Below the pieces are notes generated by a model that did not search any database, was not told the DNA's origin, and was given only the letters and a program-made list of their open reading frames with translations. The translations under genes and the position numbers were made by a program. From Synechococcus sp. CS-1325 (GTDB lineage: Bacteria > Cyanobacteriota > Cyanobacteriia > PCC-6307 > Cyanobiaceae), in assembly GCA_025128135.1 (NCBI GenBank), contig JAHLYW010000041.1, positions 1-64,000 of the forward strand: DNA of 64,000 bases, written 5' to 3'. This document shows positions 1-12,300 of this stretch, one piece after another; position 1 is the stretch's first letter, and each line of letters starts with the position of its first letter.

Positions 1-57
1 CTTCTGCTGAAGCCTGTGGATGCGCTTCTCCTCATCCCAGAATCCACGCTGTCCCAT
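1..57 (-). mobile_element. IS4/IS5-type transposase, N-terminal fragment cut by the window edge
   Basis: Reading leftwards from an ATG at 57 there are 19 open codons that begin MGQRGFWDEEKR and run off the window. This opening matches the conserved start of IS4/IS5-type DDE transposases (MGQxGFFDxxxR). The remaining 120 or so bases before mnmG probably contain the terminal inverted repeat of the element, but its outer boundary cannot be fixed with only one end visible. Whether the full transposase is intact cannot be judged here. Confidence 0.55.
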
Positions 58-215
58 TCAGCTGTATTGAACTGAACCAATTCTATTGCTTATTTCAAAG
101 TCTGTCAGGGAGCGACGTAGATTTTTCGAGGTGCCCTTCAGCCATCGGGCCCATTCACCGGGCGTTTGCTCCAGACCTTGCCCCATCTCCGCCTGGTCCA
201 CCATAAATTCAAGTG

Positions 216-2186
216 ATGGCCTTCAGCGCAGACCCCACCGAATCCTTCGAGCTGATCGTGGTCGGCGGCGGCCACGCGGGTTGTGAGGCGGCGCTCACCG
301 CCGCGAGGCTGGGAATCAACACCGCCCTGTTTTCGCTCAACATCGATCGGATCGCCTGGCAGCCCTGCAATCCGGCCGTGGGCGGACCGGCCAAGAGCCA
401 GCTGGTGCACGAGGTGGATGCCCTCGGCGGGGTAATCGGCCGGCTCGCCGATGCCACCGCCCTGCAGAAACGGGTGCTCAACGCCAGCCGCGGACCTGCG
501 GTGTGGGCCCTGCGCGCCCAGACGGACAAACGCCAGTACGCCCGCCAGATGCTGCAGCTGCTGCAGCACACCCCCGATCTCTCCCTGCGCGAAGCGATGG
601 TGGTCGACCTGGAAGTGGAGGGCGATCCCGCAGCTGGGGACGGCCGGGTGATCGGCGTTCGCACCTATTTCGGCAGCACCTACGCCGCCGCTGCCGTGAT
701 CCTCACCACCGGCACCTTCCTGGGAGGGCGCATCTGGGTGGGGAACCAGTCGATGCCGGCGGGCCGGGCCGGGGAGCAGCCCTCCGAGGGGCTCACCGAG
801 GCGCTGCAGATGCTGGGCTTCACGACAGGCCGTCTCAAGACCGGCACCCCCGCCCGGGTGGACCGGCGCAGCGTGGCACTGGACCAGCTGGAGGAACAAC
901 CCAGCGACGCAGCCGATCAGTTCTTCTCCTTCGATCCCGCCGCCTGGGTGAGCGGCGAACCGATGAGCTGCCACCTCACCCGCACCACGGCGGCCACCCA
1001 CCAGCTGATCCGCGACAACCTCCACCTCACGCCGGTCCATGGCGGTTTCATCGACAGCAAGGGCCCGCGTTACTGCCCCTCGATCGAAGACAAGATCGTG
1101 CGCTTCGCCGACAAGGACAGCCACCAGATCTTCCTGGAGCCCGAGGGCCGCGACACCCCTGAGCTCTACGTCCAGGGGTTCTCCACGGGCCTGCCGGAGC
1201 GGCTGCAGCTGGAGCTGCTGCGCACCCTGCCGGGGCTGGAGCGCTGCGTGATGCTCCGGCCCGCCTACGCCGTTGACTACGACTACCTCCCGGCCACCCA
1301 GCTCAAGCCCTCCCTGGAAACCAGGCGACTGGCTGGCCTGTTCACAGCCGGCCAGCTCAACGGCACCACCGGCTACGAGGAGGCCGCCGCCCAGGGGCTG
1401 GTGGCCGGCCTCAATGCCGCCCGCCGGATCCGCGGCCAGGAAGCCGTGCATTTCCCCCGCGAGGGCAGCTACATCGGCACCCTGGTCGACGATCTGGTCA
1501 CCAAGGACCTCAAGGAGCCCTACCGGGTGCTGACCAGCCGCAGCGAATACCGGCTCGTGCTGCGGGGCGACAACGCCGACCGGCGCCTGACACCGCTGGG
1601 CCGCGAGCTGGGGCTGATCGACGCGCGCCGCTGGCAGATCTTCGAACGCAAGCAGGCGGCGATCACGGCCGAGCAACAGCGGCTGGCCACGGTACGTCTG
1701 AAGGCGAGCGACCCGGTGGCGCCGGCGGTGGAGGCTCAGACCGGCGCGGCGATCAGGGGCTCGATCACCCTGGCCGACCTGCTGCGGCGCTCCGGCTTCC
1801 ACAGCGCCGACCTGGTGCACCATGGCCTGGCCGATCCCGCCCTGCCCCGTGAGGTGCGCGAAGCCGCCGAGATCGATCTGAAGTACAGCGGCTATCTGGC
1901 CCGTCAGCAGCAGCAGATCGACCAGACCGGCAAGCAACAGAATCGCCCCATTCCCCCCGACACCGACTTCCACGCCATCACCACCCTCTCCAAGGAAGCC
2001 CGCGAAAAGCTCAGTGCCGTGCAGCCCTGCAACCTGGGCCAGGCCTCCAGGATCCCGGGGGTGAGCCCTGCGGATGTCACGGCCCTGCTGCTCTGGCTCG
2101 AGCTCAACCGGCGCCGCTCCCTGGCCGCGACCGGCCCCTCGTCAAGCACCGGGACTGTCGTTACGGTGGGCGCGCCCGACGTTTGA
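216..2186 (+). CDS. mnmG: tRNA uridine-5-carboxymethylaminomethyl modification enzyme MnmG (GidA)
   Basis: This is the FAD-dependent subunit that works with the GTPase MnmE to install the cmnm5 group on U34 of certain tRNAs in the cytoplasm. The N-terminus has the dinucleotide-binding motif [10 protein letters not shown], followed by the family signatures CNPAVGG and TGTFLGGR. A helical C-terminal MnmE-binding domain ends near [11 protein letters not shown]. The length (656 aa) is normal for the family. I chose the ATG at 216 over the GTG immediately before it. The next gene begins 14 nt downstream on the same strand. Long open frames on the opposite strand reflect GC-rich codon use and are not genes. 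Confidence 0.97.
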   Translation: MAFSADPTESFELIVVGGGHAGCEAALTAARLGINTALFSLNIDRIAWQPCNPAVGGPAKSQLVHEVDALGGVIGRLADATALQKRVLNASRGPAVWALRAQTDKRQYARQMLQLLQHTPDLSLREAMVVDLEVEGDPAAGDGRVIGVRTYFGSTYAAAAVILTTGTFLGGRIWVGNQSMPAGRAGEQPSEGLTEALQMLGFTTGRLKTGTPARVDRRSVALDQLEEQPSDAADQFFSFDPAAWVSGEPMSCHLTRTTAATHQLIRDNLHLTPVHGGFIDSKGPRYCPSIEDKIVRFADKDSHQIFLEPEGRDTPELYVQGFSTGLPERLQLELLRTLPGLERCVMLRPAYAVDYDYLPATQLKPSLETRRLAGLFTAGQLNGTTGYEEAAAQGLVAGLNAARRIRGQEAVHFPREGSYIGTLVDDLVTKDLKEPYRVLTSRSEYRLVLRGDNADRRLTPLGRELGLIDARRWQIFERKQAAITAEQQRLATVRLKASDPVAPAVEAQTGAAIRGSITLADLLRRSGFHSADLVHHGLADPALPREVREAAEIDLKYSGYLARQQQQIDQTGKQQNRPIPPDTDFHAITTLSKEAREKLSAVQPCNLGQASRIPGVSPADVTALLLWLELNRRRSLAATGPSSSTGTVVTVGAPDV

Positions 2187-2200
2187 GCCCAGCGGCCTCG

Positions 2201-3088
2201 ATGGCAACTTCCCGCGGCATCACCAGTTCCCGCGCCTACTGGGAACTCAAGACCGATCAGGTGATGGACCGGGTGTTCGCTGCGTCGACGCCGGCGATCC
2301 GGGCCGCGGCCGCGCCGCTCGGGTCGGTGGACTCCGCGCCGATCGATGTGGTGGTGCGGGACGAACCGCCCTGGCGGCCCCAGCCCGCCGGGGTCGCCGC
2401 CACCAGCCCGGAGCCGAAGCGCGGCCAGCCTCCCCTGGTGCTGGCCTTGCTGGCGTTGCTCTCCCTGCTGGGCATCGGCACCACCCTGCTGCTCTGGCAG
2501 CAGTGGAGCATCAGCAACCAGGCCCTGGTTCAGGAACGCAACCTTCAACTCCTGGAGCGGCTGCGCTCACTCGGGGCCGCTCCCCCCGACAGCGGATCTG
2601 CGATCGCCCCACCCGCCGCCATCGCGGCCCTGGGTGGGGCGGAAGGCCTGCCCGTTGATCCCAGCTTGCCGCCGCCACCGCCGCAGGAACCCTGGCTGCA
2701 GGAGCTGGGTTCGCTCGAAGGTGGCGGCCAGGCGATCCAGGCCCGACCGCTGCGGGTGCCCCTGCGCGGAACGCTGCAACGTCCGGTGCCCGCGGCCCCC
2801 GTGCTGGGCAACGCCCGGCCGATCGGCGTCGGGGAATCCGTCAGCCCCGCTTTCGGCGCCGGTGCCGGCGCGGTGGCGATCGGCTCGGCGCCAGAGCTGG
2901 TCGGGGTGGTCCAGGCCAATGGCAGGGGTGGATCCGCCATCTTCAGCCTCGAGGGCAATGCCACCAGCACCGCGGTTGGCGAACCGATCGGCTCGACCGG
3001 TTGGCGGCTGCACTCCACCTCCGGTGATTCCGTGGTGATCGAACGCAATGGCCAGCAGCAGCGGGTCAGCATCGGCGGCTCCCCCTGA
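2201..3088 (+). CDS. Single-pass membrane protein with GspC/PilP-like C-terminal domain
   Basis: This 295-aa protein has a cytoplasmic N-terminus, one membrane helix at about residues 74-97 (LVLALLALLSLLGIGTTLLL), a proline- and alanine-rich linker and a C-terminal globular domain. That last part (ELVGVVQANGRGGSAIFSLE, then GEPIGSTGWRL and VVIERNGQQQRVSIG) has the pattern of the HR domain of GspC/PilP-type assembly proteins of type II secretion and type IV pili. The role is inferred from that pattern alone. I preferred the ATG at 2201 to an upstream in-frame TTG that overlaps the mnmG stop. Chorismate lyase follows after one base. Confidence 0.7.
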   Translation: MATSRGITSSRAYWELKTDQVMDRVFAASTPAIRAAAAPLGSVDSAPIDVVVRDEPPWRPQPAGVAATSPEPKRGQPPLVLALLALLSLLGIGTTLLLWQQWSISNQALVQERNLQLLERLRSLGAAPPDSGSAIAPPAAIAALGGAEGLPVDPSLPPPPPQEPWLQELGSLEGGGQAIQARPLRVPLRGTLQRPVPAAPVLGNARPIGVGESVSPAFGAGAGAVAIGSAPELVGVVQANGRGGSAIFSLEGNATSTAVGEPIGSTGWRLHSTSGDSVVIERNGQQQRVSIGGSP

Positions 3089-3089
3089 G

Positions 3090-3716
3090 ATGACGGAATC
3101 GGCCTGCTCCGGCCCCGATCAAGGGCTGCGCAGACCGCTGGCGGGCCCTGCGTTCGCCTCACCCGAGCCGATCTGGGAGAAACCCTTCGGGGCGCTGGCC
3201 GAGGCCAGCACCAGCCAGCTTCTCAGCGGCCCCTGGCGACTGCTGCTGCTGGGTGATGGCAGCCCCACCCGCCACCTGGAGCTGCTCACAGGGGCGCCTG
3301 TGGAAGTGGAGCTGATCACGATGGCAGCCGATCAGGCCGCCGATAACCGGGTGCCGGTCGAGGTGGCTGAGCTGAACATCCCCCTGCTGCGACGTCAGGT
3401 GTGGCTGCGTTGCGATGGGGTGGCCCTGGCCTGGGCGGAGAGCTGGTGGAACCAGATCGAAGCGGATCAGAGTCTTCGCGACCGTCAACTGCCGATCTGG
3501 CGCAGCCTCAGCGCCGATCGGGCTGAGTTGTTCCGGGAAGTGGATGGGCTTGCCCAGGTGTCGGCGGCCTGGCTGGAGCAAGGCTTCGAGCGGCAGGGTC
3601 CGTTCTGGAGCCGTCACTACCGCTTCTTCCGGGGCGGCAAGCCGCTCACCGTGATCCGGGAGGTGTTCTCGCCGGCCCTGGAGCACTGGCTTGGCCCCAG
3701 CCAGTGCTCCGGGTGA
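3090..3716 (+). CDS. Chorismate lyase, cyanobacterial (DUF98) type
   Basis: The protein (208 aa) has the cyanobacterial chorismate-pyruvate lyase features LLGDGSPTRHLELLTG near residue 50, followed by PVEVELI, VRRQVWLR-like and AWAESWWN segments, and a C-terminal region ending in the arginine-rich SRHYRFFRGGKPLTVI. In cyanobacteria this enzyme converts chorismate to 4-hydroxybenzoate, the ring precursor of plastoquinone. The ATG at 3090 sits one base after the previous stop, so the two genes are probably cotranscribed. An upstream in-frame start at 3048 would give an overlapping, low-complexity extension and is less likely. The downstream DUF1269 gene is convergent, only 12 bp away. Confidence 0.85.
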   Translation: MTESACSGPDQGLRRPLAGPAFASPEPIWEKPFGALAEASTSQLLSGPWRLLLLGDGSPTRHLELLTGAPVEVELITMAADQAADNRVPVEVAELNIPLLRRQVWLRCDGVALAWAESWWNQIEADQSLRDRQLPIWRSLSADRAELFREVDGLAQVSAAWLEQGFERQGPFWSRHYRFFRGGKPLTVIREVFSPALEHWLGPSQCSG

Positions 3717-3728
3717 TCGCGGCCCAGT

Positions 3729-4250
3729 TCAGCCGAGCCGCAGGGCTTCGGCCTGCTTACGGCTCTGCTCGAGCAGCTCCCGCAGGCGGTCTTCGTCGGT
3801 GTGGCTGAGGCTGGTGCGCAGCAGCTTCGCCTGGGGGGCGTAGCTGCGCAGGCGCTCGATCACCCGGTCGGGGGTGGCATCGCGCACCAGCAGGCAGAGG
3901 GCCGCGCTGCCCTTCGGCAGGGTTTCCCCCACTTCGCGCAGGAAGTTGTCGTTGATGCCCAGGTCGCTGAGGGCTCCGGAGGCGGCACCGACGCCGGCAC
4001 CGACTGCCGCGCCGAGCAGGGGATTGAGAAACAGCAGGCCCACCAACGACCCCCAGAAGCCTCCACCGAGAGCTCCGGCGGCCGTGAGGTTGACGGCCTG
4101 TCGCAACTGCACCTGGCCGTTGTCGTCGTGCTCGACCACCACCGCATCCTCCAGGGAGATCAGATGCTCCTGCTGGATGTTCACCAGTTCCCGCCGCACC
4201 GAATCGGCCTCCTCTGCCTTGGGAAAGCCCACCACGATCAGGTTGCTCAT
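3729..4250 (-). CDS. DUF1269-family membrane-associated protein
   Basis: The 173-aa product begins MSNLIVVGFPKAEEADSVRREL, the characteristic opening of DUF1269 proteins. In the middle (about residues 60-95) is a glycine/alanine-rich hydrophobic segment of the glycine-zipper kind (GALGGGFWGSLVGLLF...GAAVGAGVGAASGAL). The C-terminal half (GSAALCLLVRDATPDRVIERL) is again typical of the family. The molecular function is unknown; the family is often linked to stress. I chose the internal methionine at 4250 rather than 4265 because it matches the family start. Confidence 0.8.
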   Translation of the reverse strand: MSNLIVVGFPKAEEADSVRRELVNIQQEHLISLEDAVVVEHDDNGQVQLRQAVNLTAAGALGGGFWGSLVGLLFLNPLLGAAVGAGVGAASGALSDLGINDNFLREVGETLPKGSAALCLLVRDATPDRVIERLRSYAPQAKLLRTSLSHTDEDRLRELLEQSRKQAEALRLG

Positions 4251-4312
4251 GCCAGCTCGGTCCATGGGTCGGATGTCCTGTTCAACCTAGAGGCCCCGGG
4301 GCCGCTGGAGGG

Positions 4313-4906
4313 TTAAGGACGGCTCCGGCTTGAGCGGGGCAGGGGCCTCTGGGGGGGGGGAGCGGGCTGCACCGGGTTTGCGGGTTCAGGCCGCTGCCAG
4401 CGCGGCAGGTCGTAGCTCTCGCGGGATGGCCACTCCCCCTGCTCCGCGGCCGGCGGCAGCAGGGGGGCGGCGCGGCGGGAGATGGCCTCAAGGGCTCGCC
4501 GTGGCGGCTGGGCCGCGCCGCCAGGGGGCTCGGGGCGATTCTGGGGAACCTGGGCAGGGCGGCCAGGAGCTCGGAACGAGGGGGAAGCCGGTGGGGTGGA
4601 AGACAGGGACCGAGGGGCAGCCTCCCGCTCGGGGATCCGCTCCTGCCAGGGTTCGGGCCAGTCGTCCTCCTCTTCCATGAACCAGTCGAGGCGATCTTCC
4701 ACCCAGCGGCCGAGCCCCTGGAAGCCGCCGCTGGACGCAGAGCTGCCCAAAGGGGGGCCGCTGCTGGAGCGCCCCTGGGAGCGGGAGCCGGGGCGAGCCC
4801 CGGAAACCCCATCAACGAGCTGCCGGCCCGCCGTCATCCACTGATCGAGGGTGCCTCCGGCTGAGCGGCGTCTGCCTCGGCGTGGAGGATCACCGGAACC
4901 GTTCAT
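4313..4906 (-). CDS. Conserved-looking proline/arginine-rich hypothetical protein
   Basis: This 197-aa product is basic and low in complexity. It has a short ordered core, LDQWMTAGRQLVDGVSGARPG near residue 20 and LGRWVEDRLDWFMEEEDDWP near residue 70, followed by an extended Pro/Arg-rich tail. The acidic-aromatic core and the first residues (MNGSGDPPRRGRRRSAGGT) resemble uncharacterised picocyanobacterial proteins, but I do not recognise a functional family. The frame is open much further upstream to 5152, but the ATG at 4906 gives the most natural protein. It lies in a run of minus-strand genes ending with the DUF1269 gene. Confidence 0.5.
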   Translation of the reverse strand: MNGSGDPPRRGRRRSAGGTLDQWMTAGRQLVDGVSGARPGSRSQGRSSSGPPLGSSASSGGFQGLGRWVEDRLDWFMEEEDDWPEPWQERIPEREAAPRSLSSTPPASPSFRAPGRPAQVPQNRPEPPGGAAQPPRRALEAISRRAAPLLPPAAEQGEWPSRESYDLPRWQRPEPANPVQPAPPPQRPLPRSSRSRP

Positions 4907-4947
4907 GGCCTTGCCTGACCTGCGCGCAAACTGGTGTTGAACCAACG

Positions 4948-5058
4948 TTAACGGCTGGGCCCCGGCCGGACGCGTTGCCGCAGCCAGCGCTCCCGGGCCA
5001 GTCCGACCAGCGTGATCGAGACGCCGCCAGCCTGGAGCACCCAGAGGAAAAGATCCAT
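4948..5058 (-). CDS. Small single-helix membrane protein (36 aa), putative
   Basis: An ATG at 5058 opens a short frame that starts MDLFLWVLQAGGVSITLVGL and ends in a strongly basic tail (RERWLRQRVRPGPSR). One hydrophobic helix with positive charges on its C-terminal side is a credible small membrane protein. It sits neatly between the SprT-like gene (26 bp upstream) and the Pro/Arg-rich gene, on the same strand. No function can be assigned, and short frames in GC-rich DNA occur by chance. Confidence 0.4.
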   Translation of the reverse strand: MDLFLWVLQAGGVSITLVGLARERWLRQRVRPGPSR

Positions 5059-5084
5059 GCCTGCGGCCTGCAGCAGCGGGAACC

Positions 5085-5642
5085 TTAGGTGGCAGTGGTT
5101 CCTGGGGCCGAGGCTTCGAAGCGAAGCAGGCAGGCGGCATTCCAGCGGCCACCGTGGAAGCGGTCGCAGCAGAGGCGGCAGGCCACCCCCCGCACCCGCC
5201 GGCGATAGGGGGCGGTGACGCCGCAGCAGGGGCAGCGGGCCAGCCAGCGCGCTGTGGTGAGCGGCAGCGGGAAACGGTGGCGGAGGCTCACCTGGAACTG
5301 GCTCTGCTCCGCGTTGATCCGCGCCATCCGGGCGCGGAAGTGGGGACCGTGCACTTCCCGCACCCCCAGCACCCGGTCGATCCAGGCGTGGATCATCTCG
5401 TGGCAGAGGGTGCCGAGCATCGCCTCGCGTGGCAGGGGCTCCAGCAACGGCCGGGAGAGCACGATCTCGCAGAGGTCCGTGCCATCCGGGCGGCGGCCAC
5501 TGCGGTAGAGGCCAGCGGTGCGACTCATGCGGCCATCACTCCAGCGCAGCTCCACCAGGCTGCGACCGGTGGGGGCCAGGGAACCCTCGAAATGCTCCCG
5601 GTCGAGGCGATGAAACAGGGGAAGCAGGGGCTCAAGGGGCAT
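5085..5642 (-). CDS. SprT-like zinc metallopeptidase-domain protein
   Basis: The 185-aa protein carries the zinc-binding motif HEMIH (in LCHEMIHAW, about residue 80) followed by HGPHFRARM, as in SprT/Spartan-like domains. A C-terminal four-cysteine zinc ribbon (CPCC...CRLCC) follows. Eukaryotic relatives cut DNA-protein crosslinks; the bacterial function is not established. I took the ATG at 5642, which begins MPLEPLLPLFHRLDREHF, the usual start of the domain. The frame extends upstream into the divergent gene at 5728, but that part looks non-coding. Confidence 0.8.
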   Translation of the reverse strand: MPLEPLLPLFHRLDREHFEGSLAPTGRSLVELRWSDGRMSRTAGLYRSGRRPDGTDLCEIVLSRPLLEPLPREAMLGTLCHEMIHAWIDRVLGVREVHGPHFRARMARINAEQSQFQVSLRHRFPLPLTTARWLARCPCCGVTAPYRRRVRGVACRLCCDRFHGGRWNAACLLRFEASAPGTTAT

Positions 5643-5727
5643 GCCGCTTCGGCTTCGTGCCTGGACGTTCACCAGTCTGGTGGGATCGTCGGTCAGACTC
5701 TGAACCCTGAAAGCGCCTTCGCACACA

Positions 5728-8550
<2,823 letters not shown>

Positions 8551-8560
<10 letters not shown>

Positions 8561-9198
8561 TCACGACCCCCAGTGCCCGTCTCCAGGGCCCGGCGAGCCG
8601 CCCGTGCCGCCAGCCAGATCGAGCCCAAGGTGGCGCCGATTCCCAGCAGCCGAAGGGACCAGGTGGTGGCATCGGCCTCACCGGAGAGCACGGCGCCGAA
8701 ACGGGCCACATCCCCGGCCAGTGCGCCGAGGCCGCAGAACAGGATCGTGCCCGGCAGGATCGCCACCAGGCCGATCACGTAATCACGGAAGCTCACCTCG
8801 CTGAGGCCATAGGCCAGGTTGAGCAGACTGAACGGAAAGACAGGCGAGAGCCTGGTGAGCAGCACCAGCATCAACCCCTCGCGGCTGACGGCCTGCTCGA
8901 TCGCCAGCAGCTTGGGCGTGGCCGCCAGCCGCCGCCGCGCCCAGTCGCGCAGCCAGCTGCGGCCCAGCAGGAACACCACGATCGCCCCGCTGCTCGCCCC
9001 CGCGAACACCACGGCGCTGCCGAGCCAGGTGCCGTAGAGGGCGCCAGCCAGCATGGAGGCCCAGACGCCCGGCAGCAGCAGGGTTACCCAGAGCGCATAC
9101 AGCGGAATGAAAGCGACGGCCCCGGCCGGGGAGCGCAGGGCCGGCAGGAGCTGGTCGAGCAGGGCGGCGGGCTCCACGCACGGGGGTCGGCAGGCCAC
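8551..9198 (-). CDS. TVP38/TMEM64 (VTT/SNARE-associated) family membrane protein
   Basis: The 215-aa protein has several membrane helices and the VTT-domain hallmarks: LLPGVWASMLAGALYGTWLGSA..., then FLLGRSWLRDW, and the R-x-SPxFPFSLLNLAYGL loop. A C-terminal helix (LLGIGATLGSIWLAARAARR) ends in a basic tail. VTT/DedA-type proteins are implicated in lipid scrambling or membrane transport; the substrate of this one cannot be read from sequence. The exact start is uncertain, since 9198 lies in a GC-rich stretch with few choices. The gene is convergent with the small gene after ligA. Confidence 0.85.
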
Positions 9199-9378
9199 TC
9201 AGGTTGACACCCGGAAGCGCCTTCGCCTTGATACTGCTGCTGGGATGTTGAGGGAGCCCTGCCTGCCTTGTCCCCACTTCCGAGAGAACAGGAGGGCAGA
9301 TGATTGTTCAGAAAGCCTTGCACATGGCTCAAGCCAGCCCATGAACCACCTGCCGCCAAGAGGTAATCCGTCTTCTTC

Positions 9379-12300
9379 CTAACTCTGATCGCGATTCGCA
9401 TAGACAGGCAAGTGAAGGACAGACACTTCATCCCGCTCAGGACGATCCAACTTGGCAGCAGAGACAGGCGCGGCTGTTGTCATGACTTTCGTGCGGCTCT
9501 GGGATTTCCAGAACTCGTATTTCAGCAGTGGAAGGCTGGCAACGGTCTGGGCCATTGACCAGAAGAAGATGTAACTCGCCAGCAACCTTCGGAACGAGCC
9601 GAATCGTGATTCACGTAAAGACTCCATGATCTTGTCCCCCTGGCGGTCAGTTCCGAACTCCTCACAAGCCTTGTGAACCGGACTGGGCAGAACAATGCCC
9701 TCGGCAAATCCTTTTGTGCCAATCGAAGGATTTGAACCAACCAACAAGATTTCCGGCCCTGTCTTCAGATGTTGAATCCCATGGGCCTGCCGGCCGGCCA
9801 TCAGGGCTGCCGTTTCTTCGCTGCGCTGCTGCTCACTGCAGCGACCATCAGGGATGCCCAGGAAGAGGAGCGTGCCTCTCACGATCCGATGGGCATAGGA
9901 GTGAACCAGATCGTCCTGAGGGTTGGCTGCCTGGACCTCCAATGACGTCACTCCATAACTTAACGAGAACAGTTTGCTGACAAAGTTGCTGAGAATCTGA
10001 TGGACCCAGGGGGTTTCTCCAATGACCAAGGTTCGTTTCCCGGCTCTGGCGAGCAATTGCCGTCCCTGCGCCAAGCGAAGCCCAATTGTCCAGATCCAGG
10101 GTCCAAAGATGTAAATCCCTAGATCAGCCATCGCCAATGCTCCTGAGAGCACCTGAATCAGGAGCCAATCAGAATTCAGACCGAAGGCGTCGATCAGCGC
10201 ATTCCACACGGTCTGCATCAGCGGGATCGTGTGCCCAAAAGGAATGGCCCAACCAACTGTGATCGCAACATAGAGAGCCTGAATGGCCCAGGCTATTGGG
10301 TGTTCAAGGACATGAAATCCCCAATGTCTCCCCCCTGCGACGATTTGTCTGTAAAGTCGCGTTGGTTTTCTCTCTCGTTTGCAGTCAGCTCCAATGATGT
10401 TGACTACAGACTGCAGGAATAGATGATCTTCCATGCCTTCTAGCACCAACAGACTCGTGGAGCTCAGGGTCATGCCAAGCGGGTGCTGATCAGGAAAGGC
10501 CAACTGGATCTGTCGACAGAGACAGAAGAGCAGCTCAGTCAGCGTGTGGTGGAGCGCAGCAACAGAGGCTGTCGCTGGTTCGGCCGTACGGCGTCCACCA
10601 CCACTGTTGAACAATCGCCTCGAGAATGGTTCACCCGCACAGGCTGACTGCATCATTGACGAGCCGACAAAACTCGTTGGCTCGCCGGTGAGCACAAACA
10701 CCTCACGGATCACATCTTCCCGGACAAGCAGATCACAGGCCTCCATGACCTGCCTTGTGCAGAAGGTTTGACCTGACTGGCTGATTGCCAGCACGACCGT
10801 TTGCCTGGCTAGACCCAGTCCATCAAAATCATACTGAAGGCTCTGAAGGACCTGGTTGGAGGAAAGTGTCTTGATCGTCAACAACGGGAAAACAGAGGCC
10901 AGGTCCTTGGCAAACTGGGCGCCAACCCACAGACTGTTCTCCACACCAGTCACAAGAATGTCCACATGACTGGACTTGGCCAGCGACGGATCCAGGCCAA
11001 CCTTTTTCAGCAGGGCCTGCTTATCCTGGAGATGATGGGCCTTGGCGATCAGAATGTTGATGAAGTAGTCTGCACTTTGGCGATTCAAAGACGATGGATT
11101 GATCCAGTCATCCTTGATGGCATGCAACATCCAGGGAATGTCGCGCAAGTCAGCTGCTACGGGATCCCTTCTTGCTTCTGTGGATGGATGGTTGGGCTGC
11201 AAGTGGGGATGCTTTTTATAAAGAATCTTTCTGTCCAGAAGTTCATCGGCTGAAAGATTACGCATGTCTGATAGGGAGTAAACCCTTAGACATGTGGATG
11301 TCAGGACTGCGACTTCGCCTGAATTCTGATTCAAATCAATCCTGAACGCTTGCGGCCTCAACGCCAACGCTGCATCAATCGAAGCGGGTTCTGAAGCATA
11401 GAAAGACACCCGGTCTTCAGAATCAAAGCCAGTTGATAGTGGTTGTCCAAGACAACCCAGAACGACTTGATCAGGTGTAAGGGTGGAAAGGGTAATGAGG
11501 CCGAAGCTCCCTCTGGCCTGAGTTAGAAACAAACGGCTGGCTTGCTCCGGATCATTGTGAAGAAATGCATGTACCGTCTCGTCTATCAAGTTCCACAGGC
11601 GATCCGCCCCGTTCATGCTCAAGTGAGAATCGCGGCTTAGGTTGTCATGGATGCGGCGTTGCAGCTGCTGCCGCCTGAGCTTGTCATCGCTCCATCCCCG
11701 CTCTGAATAGGTTTGGGCAAAGTCTACAAAGCATGTTTCGAAGATGGATGCCCAGTGCTCAAGAGTCGAGCGGGAGGGTGCCGTTTGAGGCGCGGTCCTT
11801 GCTGGAGTTCTTCCGCCAAATGCAGTTGAAACGTCTTGCGCAATCGCCATTTGATAGCCCAGCCTAACAGCTGAACACCAGTTTCCCTTGCAGATCAGGA
11901 GGTCCAGTATGCCTGCGATCTTAGGGGAATCTCCCAATGTTTTGTTGGCAACGTGGAGGACTCTCTCCAGCCACAATCCAAGGGTTTCGTAGTCAACAAC
12001 CCTGTTGAAGAGCTTGAAACCCTCGAAGTCTCCGTTGTGAGTGATCCGATGGTTGATGTTTTTTTCGGTCACCGACCAGAGGCCATCGTGTTGCTCCCAA
12101 ATTCGATCGACTCGGGCCGGGCACCATTCGTGCCAATGGGTTTCAAGAACAGATGGCGGTCCACTGGTCCCGAAGCGATAGTGCCAAGCTGCCGTAATGC
12201 AGGAGTTCAAGGGCCTGTAGCCCGCTCGAACTGCCTGACGCCGCTTTCGCGCAAAGGCCGATTCAAGGTGGAGGGTCAGATTTTGCCGTTTGGTGTTGAC

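Noticed and set aside
138..1973. 611-codon open frame opposite mnmG
   Set aside because: It lies wholly within mnmG on the other strand, has low-complexity Gly/Gln/Ala/Leu-rich sequence and no recognisable domain; such frames are a by-product of GC-rich codon use.
2600..2607. GCGATCGC palindrome as an operator
   Set aside because: The same octamer recurs inside many genes in the window (for example 7215, 35809, 57137). It is the HIP1 repeat of cyanobacterial genomes, not a local operator.
9204..9240. TTGACA with a downstream TGATACT as a forward promoter
   Set aside because: No forward gene follows; only a 45-codon frame without features lies downstream.
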